The position numbers and the translations under genes were made by a program. Shown one piece after another: positions 1 to 8,358 of a stretch of DNA of 64,000 nt (its first letter is position 1; each line of letters opens with the position of its first letter). The notes under the pieces were generated by a model. That model saw only the letters and a list, made by a program, of their open reading frames with translations, was not told where the DNA came from and did no database searches. The DNA comes from Affinundibacterium nitidum (GTDB taxonomy: Bacteria > Pseudomonadota > Gammaproteobacteria > Burkholderiales > Burkholderiaceae_D): positions 310,001 through 374,000 of the forward strand of contig NZ_JACOFZ010000001.1 in assembly GCF_014284155.1 (NCBI RefSeq). Reading direction: 5' to 3'.

Positions 1-2
1 TT

Positions 3-710
3 GTGGTTTACCAGCCGCAAATCGATATGCAAAGCGGAAAGACAGTTGGCGCTGAGGCCTTGTTAAGGTGGCGAACGGAAGAAGGAAATTTCATCCCACC
101 AGACCAATTTATTCCAATTGCAGAATATTCTGGCCTCATCGTAAATATTGGGGAATGGGTTTTACGCAGTGCATGCTTTGAATTGATGCAGTTACGTGAA
201 TCAGGCTTCGCCGATTTTCAAATCGCAGTCAACGTTTCACAAGCCCAGTTTTCGCATCCGCTGTTTATGCAGAGCTTAGAAAGAGCAATAAGAGACTCTC
301 GAATCCCACCTAATTGTCTCGAACTCGAGATCACCGAATCCATGGCAATGACCGATCCTGAGATGTTGGTTAATACCTTACAACAAATTAAACGAATGGG
401 GGTTCGAATATCGATTGATGACTTTGGTACAGGTTTTTCATCACTCAGTCAGCTACAAAAGCTCAACGTTGATAAACTAAAGATTGATCGTGCTTTTGTC
501 TCCGAGATCTCTTCGTTAGACAGCGAAGCAAGCATCGCAAAGATGATCGTGCAATTAAGCCAAAGCCTTAATTTAGCAGTTATTGCTGAAGGTGTAGAAA
601 CTCAAGAGCAAGCAAATGCGTTGATGGCTTTCGGTTGTCAATATGCGCAAGGCTTCCTTTACGCGAAGCCACAAACTCGAAGTGAATTACGTAAATGGCT
701 CAAATCATAA
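3..710 (+). CDS. EAL-domain c-di-GMP phosphodiesterase, C-terminal part (5' end outside window)
   Basis: This is the EAL domain of a cyclic-di-GMP phosphodiesterase, which hydrolyses c-di-GMP to pGpG in the cytoplasm. The reading frame is open to the window edge, so the true start and any PAS or GGDEF domains lie upstream. Within the 235 visible residues I see the signature EALLRW (18-23), NVS (77-79), ELEITE (107-112), the DDFGTG metal loop (139-144), LKID (159-162), AEGVE (195-199) and QGF near the end. All the usual metal and catalytic positions are present, so the domain should be active. The gene ends 44 bases before the convergent TetR gene. Family assignment is certain; the full architecture is not visible. 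Confidence 0.93.
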   Translation: MVYQPQIDMQSGKTVGAEALLRWRTEEGNFIPPDQFIPIAEYSGLIVNIGEWVLRSACFELMQLRESGFADFQIAVNVSQAQFSHPLFMQSLERAIRDSRIPPNCLELEITESMAMTDPEMLVNTLQQIKRMGVRISIDDFGTGFSSLSQLQKLNVDKLKIDRAFVSEISSLDSEASIAKMIVQLSQSLNLAVIAEGVETQEQANALMAFGCQYAQGFLYAKPQTRSELRKWLKS

Positions 711-754
711 AGATTGTCTTTTCCCCTGGTGCCGCTCCGCTACTCCTAAGCAAT

Positions 755-1372
755 TTATTTGCTGATCTTTTCTAAACCCTGAAAACAAACTCGCAACATA
801 TTTTCAACAATCGAATCTGTATCCATTTTGCTAAATTTTTGCAAATATTCCACCGCAGGGTCGCAACTGCGTGCATAGTAGCTAAACAAGATTACATCGG
901 AATGAAGATCGGGGTTGAGATCGCCCTCTTTCTGCGCTCGAATGACCAACTTCTCGAGCTGATTATTCAGTTTAATTACACGCCCTACATATTTGAGGTT
1001 ACGCATTAACATTTCACGCACAGCATTGCTGGTCGAGGGGAGAAATGGCAAGCCCCCACCTAAGCGCACGCGTAGCGCCCATTCAAGCAACGCACCGAGT
1101 TTTTCTTTTGCATTCAATGACTCTGGCAAGGACTCAAGTTGAGAGATAGCGCCATCGATCAGTCTTATCATCGCTGCCCCGACAAGATCTTCCTTCGACT
1201 TGAAATGCTTGTACAAGCTCGGCTTAGAAATGCCGATTTGATTTGCCACATCATCCATCGTCATCAAGTCAAAACCCTTGCTCGCAAGAATCGTTGTAGT
1301 TGCATCAAGAATAGCGTCTTCACGCAGTCTAAATGCTTGATCCTTAAAATTTAGTTTACTAAAGATACTCAT
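755..1372 (-). CDS. TetR/AcrR-family transcriptional repressor
   Basis: A 205-residue DNA-binding regulator. The N-terminal helix-turn-helix is clear: a TILASKGF helix, then DDVANQIGISKPSLYKHFKS around residues 39-58, the classic TetR recognition block. The C-terminal two thirds is a variable ligand-binding and dimer domain, so no ligand can be named. The gene is divergent from an eight-gene lipid-related operon starting at 1477. Their shared 104-base intergenic region is full of AT-rich palindromes, so it most likely represses itself and that operon. No good ribosome binding site precedes the ATG at 1372. Equivalent operons elsewhere are often controlled by a sigma factor/anti-sigma pair; a TetR control gene here is a local choice (inference). 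Confidence 0.9.
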   Translation of the reverse strand: MSIFSKLNFKDQAFRLREDAILDATTTILASKGFDLMTMDDVANQIGISKPSLYKHFKSKEDLVGAAMIRLIDGAISQLESLPESLNAKEKLGALLEWALRVRLGGGLPFLPSTSNAVREMLMRNLKYVGRVIKLNNQLEKLVIRAQKEGDLNPDLHSDVILFSYYARSCDPAVEYLQKFSKMDTDSIVENMLRVCFQGLEKISK

Positions 1373-1432
1373 AAGTATTAATATCTACTAATTAGTAGCG
1401 TTTTTATCTGAACAGTATTAATATTAACACTG
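1373..1432. promoter_or_regulatory. Probable TetR operator region with palindromes and a direct repeat
   Basis: Between the divergent TetR gene and the lipid operon lie a perfect 14-bp palindrome, CTACTAATTAGTAG (1385-1398), and a 20-bp imperfect palindrome at 1413-1432 centred on TTAATATTAA. The 11-mer AGTATTAATAT occurs twice in direct orientation, 40 bp apart (1374-1384 and 1414-1424). Spacing and symmetry suit binding by TetR dimers over both promoters. No binding has been shown; the assignment rests on position and symmetry. Confidence 0.6.
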
Positions 1433-1476
1433 AAGTAATGCCAAGCCAAATATTTACCATTAAAAGTGAGCGAGTA

Positions 1477-2760
1477 ATGCAAGATCAACGTCAAAGGGTT
1501 GCAGTAATAGGTTCAGGAATCTCGGGCCTCGCAAGCGCCTATTTTTTGCAAAAAAAATATGATGTCACTCTCTATGAATCGAATACATACTTCGGTGGCC
1601 ATACCAATACTGTCGACATCACGGTCGATGGTATTACACAGCCGGTTGATACTGGTTTTTTGGTTTTTAACCACAAAACATATCCCAATTTAATCGCACT
1701 CTTCGCCGAACTTGGAATCGACAGTTACGACACCGACATGTCTTTTGGTGTTTCAGTTAATGATGGTCAAATCGAGTGGGCAGGTACCAATTTAAACACC
1801 GTATTCGCGCAAAGAACTAATTTGCTGTCGATACCATTCATCAATATGCTGCGTGACATCTTGCGCTTTAATAAGGATGCTGAAGCCAATCTCGAAGCTT
1901 CATTGACCAATAAGGTCAACCTAGGTGAACTGTTGAAGAACGAAGGATATGGGCGCCGCTTTCAAGAGCATTATTTAGTTCCAATGGCCGCCGCAATTTG
2001 GTCAAGTTCACCGAAGGATATTCTTGAGTTCCCAGCCAGTACGTTTCTCAGATTTTGTTTGAATCACGCGCTACTACAGGTCAATGACAGGCCAAAATGG
2101 AAAACCGTTAAAGGCGGTGGACGCAGTTATGTCAAGAAAATTCTCGAAACAATCAGCGATAAAAGGCTTAATACCGCAGTAGAAAAAGTGGAGCGTCAAC
2201 AAGGCAAGGTAGCGGTCACGGCAAATGGGGGCACGGAACTTTTCGACGAAGTTGTTTTCGCTACTCACGCACCTACCAGTCTTGCGCTGCTTAAGGATGC
2301 TGATGAGAAAGAGAGAAAAATACTCTCGCAATTCCGTTATCAGACCAACCGTGCAGTGTTGCATACGGATACTCGTCTGCTACCTAGTAATAAAAACGTA
2401 TGGTCCGCATGGAACTATATTGGTACCAAGGCGACAGGACCGGAAGATCAAGCTGCGGTTTGTGTAAGCTATTTATTGAATCAATTACAGCGTCTTGAAA
2501 TCAAGGCACCAGTCATTGTTACGCTAAATCCTGCAGTAGAACCACAACCTTCGAAAGTCTTACGAAGTTTTGATTACGAACACCCTATCTTCGACCAGGC
2601 GGCAATTGATGCTCAAGTCGCATTAGTCGAGATCCAAGGCAAAAACAAAGTTTGGTTTACAGGGGCTTGGTCTGGCTATGGATTTCACGAGGATGGACTC
2701 AAGTCGGCGTTAAAAGTTGCAACAGCCATAGGCGTTGCTCCTGAATGGATGAAGCTCTAA
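1477..2760 (+). CDS. FAD-dependent amine-oxidase-fold oxidoreductase (COG2907 type)
   Basis: A 427-residue flavoprotein of the amine oxidase/phytoene desaturase fold. The Rossmann dinucleotide motif VAVIGSGISGLASAYFL starts at residue 8, followed by the second FAD motif around FGGHTNT. The C-terminus ends in the FAD-closing segment GAWSGYGFHEDGLKSAL. COG2907-type proteins typically sit next to DUF1365 and CFA-synthase-like genes, as here, and probably oxidise or desaturate a fatty acyl chain; that role is inference. I chose the ATG at 1477 over the one at 1438 because it puts the FAD motif at the usual distance from the N-terminus. It is the first gene of the operon; the next start follows after 2 bases. 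Confidence 0.88.
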   Translation: MQDQRQRVAVIGSGISGLASAYFLQKKYDVTLYESNTYFGGHTNTVDITVDGITQPVDTGFLVFNHKTYPNLIALFAELGIDSYDTDMSFGVSVNDGQIEWAGTNLNTVFAQRTNLLSIPFINMLRDILRFNKDAEANLEASLTNKVNLGELLKNEGYGRRFQEHYLVPMAAAIWSSSPKDILEFPASTFLRFCLNHALLQVNDRPKWKTVKGGGRSYVKKILETISDKRLNTAVEKVERQQGKVAVTANGGTELFDEVVFATHAPTSLALLKDADEKERKILSQFRYQTNRAVLHTDTRLLPSNKNVWSAWNYIGTKATGPEDQAAVCVSYLLNQLQRLEIKAPVIVTLNPAVEPQPSKVLRSFDYEHPIFDQAAIDAQVALVEIQGKNKVWFTGAWSGYGFHEDGLKSALKVATAIGVAPEWMKL

Positions 2761-2762
2761 TC

Positions 2763-3566
2763 ATGAAACTCGCTTTGCGATCAAAACTGTTGGTTGGGAA
2801 GGTGATGCATGAGCGAATGCATCCTAAATCCCATCGTTTTGTCTATCCTATTTTCCTATTACGGTTAGACCTTCAAGAGTTAGAAAACAATAGCGATGCT
2901 CTTAATAGTGCGATCTTCGGCGTAAATAAATGGCGTCCTCTATCCATTTATTTGAAAGACTACGGGCCGAGAGACGGATCCAGTCTATTTGTGTGGGCGA
3001 ACAAACTGCTCGTTGAACATGGAATGCAAAAAGCCAGTCGTATTGAGCTGCAGAGTTTTCCGCGCATTTTCTCATACGCGTTTAACCCAATTTGTATCTG
3101 GTATTGTTTTGATCAACAAGATGAATTGTTGAGTGTGATCGCAGAGGTCAACAATACTTTCGGTGACCATCACTTCTATCTGCTAACGAACTCCAATGAA
3201 AACCGCGTGAAAGAAGATACCATTTTGCAGAGTGTGAAGTCGATGCATGTCTCTCCATTCTGCGAGGTTAAGGGTCGGTATGAATTTCAATTCAAAGACA
3301 ACAAAAATCACAGCGTGGTGAAAATTGACTATTTTGAAGATCAAGATCTGACGATCAAAACAGCGATCGGCGCTACGATTAAATTATTTACTCCAAAAAA
3401 TTTACTAATCGCATTCGCAAAGCAACCCTTACTGACATTTGGCGTGTTTTGGCGAATTCACTGGCAAGCATTCCTACTGTGGTCAAAGGCGGTTCCATTC
3501 TTTCGCTTACCACAAAGTTCAAAACACAAAATTACAATCGGCACACCAATTCGAGAGGAGCATTAA
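2763..3566 (+). CDS. DUF1365 family protein
   Basis: A 267-residue DUF1365 protein with the family opening SKLLVGKVMHERMHPKSHRFVYP and the conserved FNPICIWYCFD and EVNNTFGDHHFYL blocks in the middle. The biochemical function of DUF1365 is not established. It is almost always encoded between a COG2907 flavoprotein and a CFA-synthase-like methyltransferase, which points to fatty-acid modification. The ATG at 2763 was preferred over the one at 2745, which would overlap the upstream gene by 16 bases, because it places the conserved YVGKVMH-like block at its usual position. The stop codon abuts the next start with no gap, so translation is probably coupled. Confidence 0.88.
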   Translation: MKLALRSKLLVGKVMHERMHPKSHRFVYPIFLLRLDLQELENNSDALNSAIFGVNKWRPLSIYLKDYGPRDGSSLFVWANKLLVEHGMQKASRIELQSFPRIFSYAFNPICIWYCFDQQDELLSVIAEVNNTFGDHHFYLLTNSNENRVKEDTILQSVKSMHVSPFCEVKGRYEFQFKDNKNHSVVKIDYFEDQDLTIKTAIGATIKLFTPKNLLIAFAKQPLLTFGVFWRIHWQAFLLWSKAVPFFRLPQSSKHKITIGTPIREEH

Positions 3567-4811
3567 ATGACTTCGATGCAAACCAATAACACCTGCCTCA
3601 ACATCGATGGCGCGAAAATGTCGCTCCCGGAGAAGGCGCCTACCACTGCGAAATTTTTCCTCAAAATGCTAGCAAAGTTAAAGCACGGGAATTTGCATCT
3701 GGTGACTCCTGATAATCATGTTCTCCATTTCGGAGACACCACTCAAGCACAAGCAGTCGTCTTGCATATCCATGATTGGCGTGCATGTGCAAAGATCATG
3801 CGCAGCGGTGATATAGGCTTTGCTGAGGCTCTGGAAGCTGGCTGGATAACCACGACAGACTTAACCGCCCTCTTACGTTTAGCCATTCGAAATGAAGCAA
3901 CCTTAGACCAGGCGATTTTTGGTGGTCGCATCATGTCGATCTGGTACAAAATCAAACATCTACTACGATCAAATACAAAAGAAGGAAGCCGCAAGAATAT
4001 TCATGCCCACTACGACCTTGGAAATAACTTTTATCGTCTATGGCTAGATCCAAGCTGGACCTATTCTAGTGCAATTTTTTATAAGGACTATCAGATAAGT
4101 CTCCAAGAAGCCCAATATCGTAAGTATCAACGAATTATCGATGTCTTAGGCTTGAAAACTGGTGACAAGGTATTGGAAATTGGATGTGGCTGGGGTGGCT
4201 TTGCAGAACACGCTGCTCAGCAAGGTATCGAAGTTCATGGCATCACGATTTCAAAAGCCCAGCTAGAAATTGCGCAAGAGAGAATTCAACGCCAACAACT
4301 AGACAAACTTGTTCGACTTGAATTATGTGACTATCGTGATTTGAATAGCCAATATGACGCGATTGTCTCAATTGAAATGTTTGAAGCCGTCGGTGAGAAA
4401 TTTTGGCCGACCTACTTTGCGACGGTTGAGCGTTGCCTGAAGCCTAGCGGAAAAGCATTAATTCAATCCATCACAATCGATGAAAAACATTTTGAACGCT
4501 ATCGTAGTGGCTCCGATTTTATTCAACAATACATTTTCCCAGGTGGCATGTTGCCAAGCCCTGAAAGGTTCATTGCGAATGCGCAGCAATACAATTTAGA
4601 AACTACCAATTCATTCGCCTTTGGTTTGGATTATGCAGAGACCTTAAGACGTTGGAATAAGGCCTTTGACCAAGAGATTGAGGCCATTGCACAACAAGGT
4701 TTCGATCCAAAATTCCAACGCATTTGGCAGATGTATTTTTCGTATTGTGAAGCAGGCTTCGAGGAAAAACGTACCGACGTCTATCAGTTCCTCCTCCAGA
4801 AAAAGGGCTAA
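3567..4811 (+). CDS. CFA-synthase-like SAM-dependent lipid methyltransferase
   Basis: A 414-residue member of the cyclopropane-fatty-acyl-phospholipid synthase family, acting on membrane phospholipid acyl chains. A N-terminal lipid-binding domain (about 1-135) precedes the methyltransferase domain, with HYDLGN at 148-153 and the SAM motif VLEIGCGWGGFAEH at 202-215. In E. coli Cfa the bicarbonate site uses Cys139, Glu239, His266 and Tyr317. By eye the Glu (E273) and Tyr (Y356) are kept, but Cys is Ser168 (YSSAIF), the His after Glu is Ala274 (FEAVG) and His266 aligns with Gln300. Cyclopropanation by the usual mechanism is therefore doubtful; simple methylation or another one-carbon transfer is more likely. 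A good ribosome site, GAGAGGAG, precedes the ATG. Confidence 0.88.
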   Translation: MTSMQTNNTCLNIDGAKMSLPEKAPTTAKFFLKMLAKLKHGNLHLVTPDNHVLHFGDTTQAQAVVLHIHDWRACAKIMRSGDIGFAEALEAGWITTTDLTALLRLAIRNEATLDQAIFGGRIMSIWYKIKHLLRSNTKEGSRKNIHAHYDLGNNFYRLWLDPSWTYSSAIFYKDYQISLQEAQYRKYQRIIDVLGLKTGDKVLEIGCGWGGFAEHAAQQGIEVHGITISKAQLEIAQERIQRQQLDKLVRLELCDYRDLNSQYDAIVSIEMFEAVGEKFWPTYFATVERCLKPSGKALIQSITIDEKHFERYRSGSDFIQQYIFPGGMLPSPERFIANAQQYNLETTNSFAFGLDYAETLRRWNKAFDQEIEAIAQQGFDPKFQRIWQMYFSYCEAGFEEKRTDVYQFLLQKKG

Positions 4812-4812
4812 C

Positions 4813-5337
4813 GTGAAAACTATTGGCTCAATCATTATTCTGATCTCGCTGATCTTCAATGCACCAGCAAAAGCACAAGAATGGCGCAAGGATATTCCGC
4901 AGGCACAACTTCTCGGATCTGGTGAATTTACATGGTGGGGCTTATCTATTTACACCGCAAAACTTTGGCATGGACAAAACAGTTTCAATGTAGATGACGA
5001 CTTTGCGCTCGAGTTAACCTACCACAAAAATATCAGCAGGGATCGTTTTGTGGACGCCAGCATTGACGAGATCAAACGTCTGCAAGGAAGTAAATTGACG
5101 CCAGAACAATTACAACTTTGGCGTAGTTACATGCAAAAATCCTTTGTTGACGTTAAGCCTGGAGATCAACTTATCGGTGTCAAGCTCGCAAAACGAGGTT
5201 GCCGCTTTTATAGCAGGGAAAAGCTCATTAGCGAAATTAATGATGAAGCGTTTGCACAGGCTTTTTTCTCAATCTGGTTAGACCCACGTAGCAAAGATCA
5301 AGATCTACGTGCGCGTATTTTGGGAAAAGCAAAATGA
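4813..5337 (+). CDS. Secreted chalcone-isomerase-like protein
   Basis: A 174-residue periplasmic protein of the bacterial chalcone-isomerase-like family. The GTG at 4813 lies 1 base after the upstream stop, has an AAAAGGG-type ribosome site, and gives a clean signal peptide (KTIGSIIILISLIFNAPAKA) cleaved before QEWRKD. Longer upstream starts would simply read through the end of the methyltransferase gene. Conserved family features include the LLGSGEFTWWGLSIYTAKLW block and the C-terminal FFSIWLDPRSKDQDLR block. Plant proteins of the same fold bind fatty acids, so a fatty-acid-binding role would suit the operon; this is inference, and no flavonoid chemistry is implied. It overlaps the MFS gene by 4 bases (ATGA). 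Confidence 0.85.
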   Translation: MKTIGSIIILISLIFNAPAKAQEWRKDIPQAQLLGSGEFTWWGLSIYTAKLWHGQNSFNVDDDFALELTYHKNISRDRFVDASIDEIKRLQGSKLTPEQLQLWRSYMQKSFVDVKPGDQLIGVKLAKRGCRFYSREKLISEINDEAFAQAFFSIWLDPRSKDQDLRARILGKAK

Positions 5338-6620
5338 AGCGGTTCGGGCATGTTTTCTATGGACTACTAGGTCTCCCATTAGCCATGGCGAGCTTGCCCA
5401 TGTACGTGCAACTACCTGCTTACTATACGCAGCAACTTGGATTACCCATGGCTGCCGTCGGTTACGTCTTATTTTTCACACGATTATTCGATACATTCCA
5501 AGATCCGTTTCTTGGCGTGTTAATCAACCGTTATAAGGCATCACACCCACTCTCTTATATCGTTGGGGGCGTATTAATGGCGCTTGCATTCGCCGCTCTG
5601 TGGTTACCCCCGCTATGGATTCAACGTGATCTGCATTTGAGTTTAGTTTGGATTGGCTTTATGCTTTTCTTCGCTTACAGCGCCCATAGTTTGTTGAACA
5701 TTGCTTACCTTTCATGGGGAGCAGAACTGGGGAAGGAAACGGGGCCTGAAACAAACTCGGCTACCCTGCTCGGTGCAGCTACATGGCGTGAAGCTTTCGG
5801 ACTTCTCGGCGTGATTTTGGCTAGCATCGCACCGGCATTTCTACTGATTGGAACACCTGATGAGCAGCGAGACAAACTCGCGGTGTATTGTGGATTGTTT
5901 GGGATCGCCATAGCACTGTCTATTTTTGTGCTCTTGAAGTTCGCTTCCAGGCCACATGAATATCAAACAAATCAGTCAAGTCTCAGGTCACAAATAAGTC
6001 AAATTAGCACAGATAAAAAGGTAAGGCCTTTGTTCCTCGCTTACTTGATTAACTCACTGGCAGTTGCTTTACCGGCGAGCTTGATGCTGTTTTTTGTAGA
6101 CCAACAAATTGGCGCCAACGAAAAATTGCCGCAATTTTTAGTCTCCTATTTTGTTTCCGGAGCGATTGGATTACCAGTCTGGCTGTTGTGCGCTAAACGC
6201 TTCGGCAGTCGAATTGTGTGGCAGGTGAGCCTATTGATCTCTATTTTTGCATTCATCGGAGCAGCGTTTCTTACCCGAGGAGACGTCAATGGTTACACGA
6301 TTATTTGCATTACCTCTGGGCTGTGCCTTGGCGCTGACCTTGTTTTGCCGCCGGTTCTACTCTCGGAACAGCTTGGGACGAGTACTCAGCACGCAAGTTA
6401 TTTCGGTGTCTGGACATTTCTTGGAAAGATAGCGCTTGCAACATCAAGTTTGAGTCTGCCACTACTCGATTTCTTACAAAAGAATGCAGACTTTATCGGT
6501 GCGACAAAAGGACTGGTTGACAATATTGCTTTAGTGATGTGCTATGCGTTGATCCCATGCGCGCTCAAGATTCTTACATTTATTTGCCTCATTGATTCAC
6601 ACAAAAGGAATACAAAATGA
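5334..6620 (+). CDS. MFS transporter (GPH/melibiose-carrier-like)
   Basis: A 428-residue inner-membrane carrier with about 12 hydrophobic segments and the GPH-type N-terminal half (GLLGLPLAMASLPMYVQLP, then FTRLFDTFQDPFLGVLINR). Carriers of this subfamily usually move sugars or drugs with cations. In this operon type the substrate is unknown; a lipid or lipid precursor is possible but unproven. Its start codon overlaps the previous stop (ATGA), and its own stop overlaps the next start in the same way, so it is translationally coupled on both sides. Confidence 0.88.
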   Translation: MKRFGHVFYGLLGLPLAMASLPMYVQLPAYYTQQLGLPMAAVGYVLFFTRLFDTFQDPFLGVLINRYKASHPLSYIVGGVLMALAFAALWLPPLWIQRDLHLSLVWIGFMLFFAYSAHSLLNIAYLSWGAELGKETGPETNSATLLGAATWREAFGLLGVILASIAPAFLLIGTPDEQRDKLAVYCGLFGIAIALSIFVLLKFASRPHEYQTNQSSLRSQISQISTDKKVRPLFLAYLINSLAVALPASLMLFFVDQQIGANEKLPQFLVSYFVSGAIGLPVWLLCAKRFGSRIVWQVSLLISIFAFIGAAFLTRGDVNGYTIICITSGLCLGADLVLPPVLLSEQLGTSTQHASYFGVWTFLGKIALATSSLSLPLLDFLQKNADFIGATKGLVDNIALVMCYALIPCALKILTFICLIDSHKRNTK

Positions 6621-7144
6621 TACGCCGCCTAATAAGTTTGTTTTGTTTAATGCTGCTAAGTGCTTGTGCAGTCACCGACGTCAACGTCTATCGTAACGAA
6701 TCGCCAAAGCTAGATTTGGAAAAATTCTTTGTCGGAAAAACAGATGCATGGGGTATTTTTCAGAAGCGATCCGGAGAGGTAGTTAAACGCTTTCACGTTG
6801 AAATTGAGGGAAAGAAAGTCGGTGATGATTTGGTGTTGGATGAGCACTTTACCTACAGCGATGGTACAAAACAGCAGCGTATTTGGCGCTTGAGTAAAAC
6901 CGGAACTAACCGGTGGTCCGGTCGAGCAGATGATGTAAAGGGTGATGCGCAGGGTGAGCTAGCTGGTAATGCTTTCAAATGGGAATATGTACTCTTGCTT
7001 CCTGTCGACGGCACCACCTATGAAATGCATATGGACGATTGGATGTATCTGGTCGACGACAATACCCTCGTGAATCGAACCAAAATGAGCAAATTCGGTA
7101 TTGACCTAGGTGAAGTAAGCATATTCTTCCGTCGGAGACTCTAA
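6617..7144 (+). CDS. DUF3833 lipoprotein
   Basis: A 175-residue lipoprotein of the DUF3833 family. The signal peptide ends in the lipobox LLSACA, with the acylated Cys at about residue 17. The conserved blocks LEKFFVGKTDAWGIFQKRSGEV and the WMYLVDDNTLVNRTKMSKFGI C-terminal block are clear. The fold is probably a small lipocalin-like beta barrel that could shuttle a lipid in the periplasm (inference). It starts inside the stop of the MFS gene (ATGA) and ends overlapping the SDR start by 1 base. Confidence 0.87.
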   Translation: MIRRLISLFCLMLLSACAVTDVNVYRNESPKLDLEKFFVGKTDAWGIFQKRSGEVVKRFHVEIEGKKVGDDLVLDEHFTYSDGTKQQRIWRLSKTGTNRWSGRADDVKGDAQGELAGNAFKWEYVLLLPVDGTTYEMHMDDWMYLVDDNTLVNRTKMSKFGIDLGEVSIFFRRRL

Positions 7145-7932
7145 TGTTTCCATTCCGAACACCGCTTAACCGACCAATACGAGACTGGTCACAGCAACGA
7201 GTCTGGATCATCGGTGCATCGAGCGGGATTGGTGCTGCACTTGCCAAAACTTTGCTCGACAAAGGTGCAAACGTCATTCTCTCTGCACGCCGCATCGAAC
7301 GATTACTTGAATTGTCGGCGCAATACCCGAAAGCGCTTAGTTTAGCTATGGATGTCGCCGATAGTTCATCTTGGGCTACGGCTTTGCAAAGTCTCAAGGG
7401 AGACATTGACCAAATTGATTTGATTATTTTCTGCGCAGCCAAATACCACCCCGAGAGATCATGGGAATTGGTCCCGATGGAGACTGAGAATACAATCAGC
7501 ATCAATCTTCAAAGCGTGTACCAGGGCATTCAAAGCGTTTTGCCTTCAATGATCGCAAGAGGAAGCGGCGGTATTGCGGTGATAGCCAGCGTCGCTGGTT
7601 ATTTAGGGCTGCCCAATGCTACCGTTTATGGGCCGAGCAAAGCTGCACTCATTAACTTAGCGGAATTACTTTACTCAGATTTACATACTAAAAACATTAA
7701 TGTCTACTTGATCAACCCGGGCTTTGTCAGTACGGAACTGACGGCAAAAAACAACTTCTTTATGCCTGCGTTGCAAACGCCTGAGCAAGCTGCGCATGCG
7801 ATTATCGAAGGGTTTGAGGCGGGTGATTTCGAGATACATTTTCCAAAACGTTTTACGTTTGTTCTCAAGCTTATGCAAATGTTGCCGTATCGATTACGGT
7901 TCGCTTTAATTAGAAAATTCGTTACGGTTTAA
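7144..7932 (+). CDS. Short-chain dehydrogenase/reductase (SDR)
   Basis: A 262-residue classical SDR. The cofactor motif WIIGASSGIGAALA is near residue 22. ARRIERL after the second strand favours NADP(H). The catalytic Ser lies in VIASVAGY, and the Tyr and Lys in YGPSKAAL. The substrate is not recognisable; as part of the operon a fatty-acyl carbonyl or alcohol is the obvious candidate. It overlaps the preceding stop by 1 base and is followed after 6 bases by the last operon gene. Confidence 0.9.
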   Translation: MFPFRTPLNRPIRDWSQQRVWIIGASSGIGAALAKTLLDKGANVILSARRIERLLELSAQYPKALSLAMDVADSSSWATALQSLKGDIDQIDLIIFCAAKYHPERSWELVPMETENTISINLQSVYQGIQSVLPSMIARGSGGIAVIASVAGYLGLPNATVYGPSKAALINLAELLYSDLHTKNINVYLINPGFVSTELTAKNNFFMPALQTPEQAAHAIIEGFEAGDFEIHFPKRFTFVLKLMQMLPYRLRFALIRKFVTV

Positions 7933-7938
7933 TTTATC

Positions 7939-8358
7939 ATGACTCCACCTGTACAAGCGATCGTCGATTGGTATTCCAATTTAAGTGAAAAAAGTTTACA
8001 TGACATTTCGAACTTATATGTGAACGATGCTTTCTTCAAAGACCCTTTCAACGAGGTTCATGATGTCGAGGGTATCAAAAAAATCTTCTCACATATGTTT
8101 AGGACTACGGTCGATCCCAAATTTGTGTTTAAAGAGGTATTCGAGCAAGGAAATCACGTATTCTTGAGTTGGATTTTCCACTTTAAGCTCGAGCAGAAGA
8201 CATATGAGGTTCATGGAGCAACGCATCTGGTACTGGCATCGAGTGGCAAGATAGAGTTACACAGAGATTATTGGGACCCAGCTGAAGAATTATGGCAAAA
8301 GCTTCCGATCTTAGGCAAACTAGTCGCTTGGTTGCGGAGTAAATTTAAAGCGCACTAA
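7939..8358 (+). CDS. NTF2/SnoaL-like protein
   Basis: A 139-residue small alpha+beta barrel protein of the NTF2-like (SnoaL-type) superfamily. The start reads VQAIVDWYSNLSEKSLHDISNLY, followed by FFKDPFNEVHDVEGIKKIF, a typical pocket-forming arrangement. The C-terminal part (HRDYWDPAEELWQKLPILG) matches the versions linked to DUF1365/CFA-type operons. It may be an isomerase or hydratase-type partner, or simply bind a lipid; no catalytic dyad can be assigned by eye. It is the last gene of the operon, 6 bases after the SDR. No clear terminator follows. Confidence 0.82.
   Translation: MTPPVQAIVDWYSNLSEKSLHDISNLYVNDAFFKDPFNEVHDVEGIKKIFSHMFRTTVDPKFVFKEVFEQGNHVFLSWIFHFKLEQKTYEVHGATHLVLASSGKIELHRDYWDPAEELWQKLPILGKLVAWLRSKFKAH

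Noticed and set aside
4666-4812. Upstream extension of the chalcone-isomerase-like gene
   Set aside because: This stretch lies inside the methyltransferase gene in another frame; GTG 4813 gives a good signal peptide and ribosome site.
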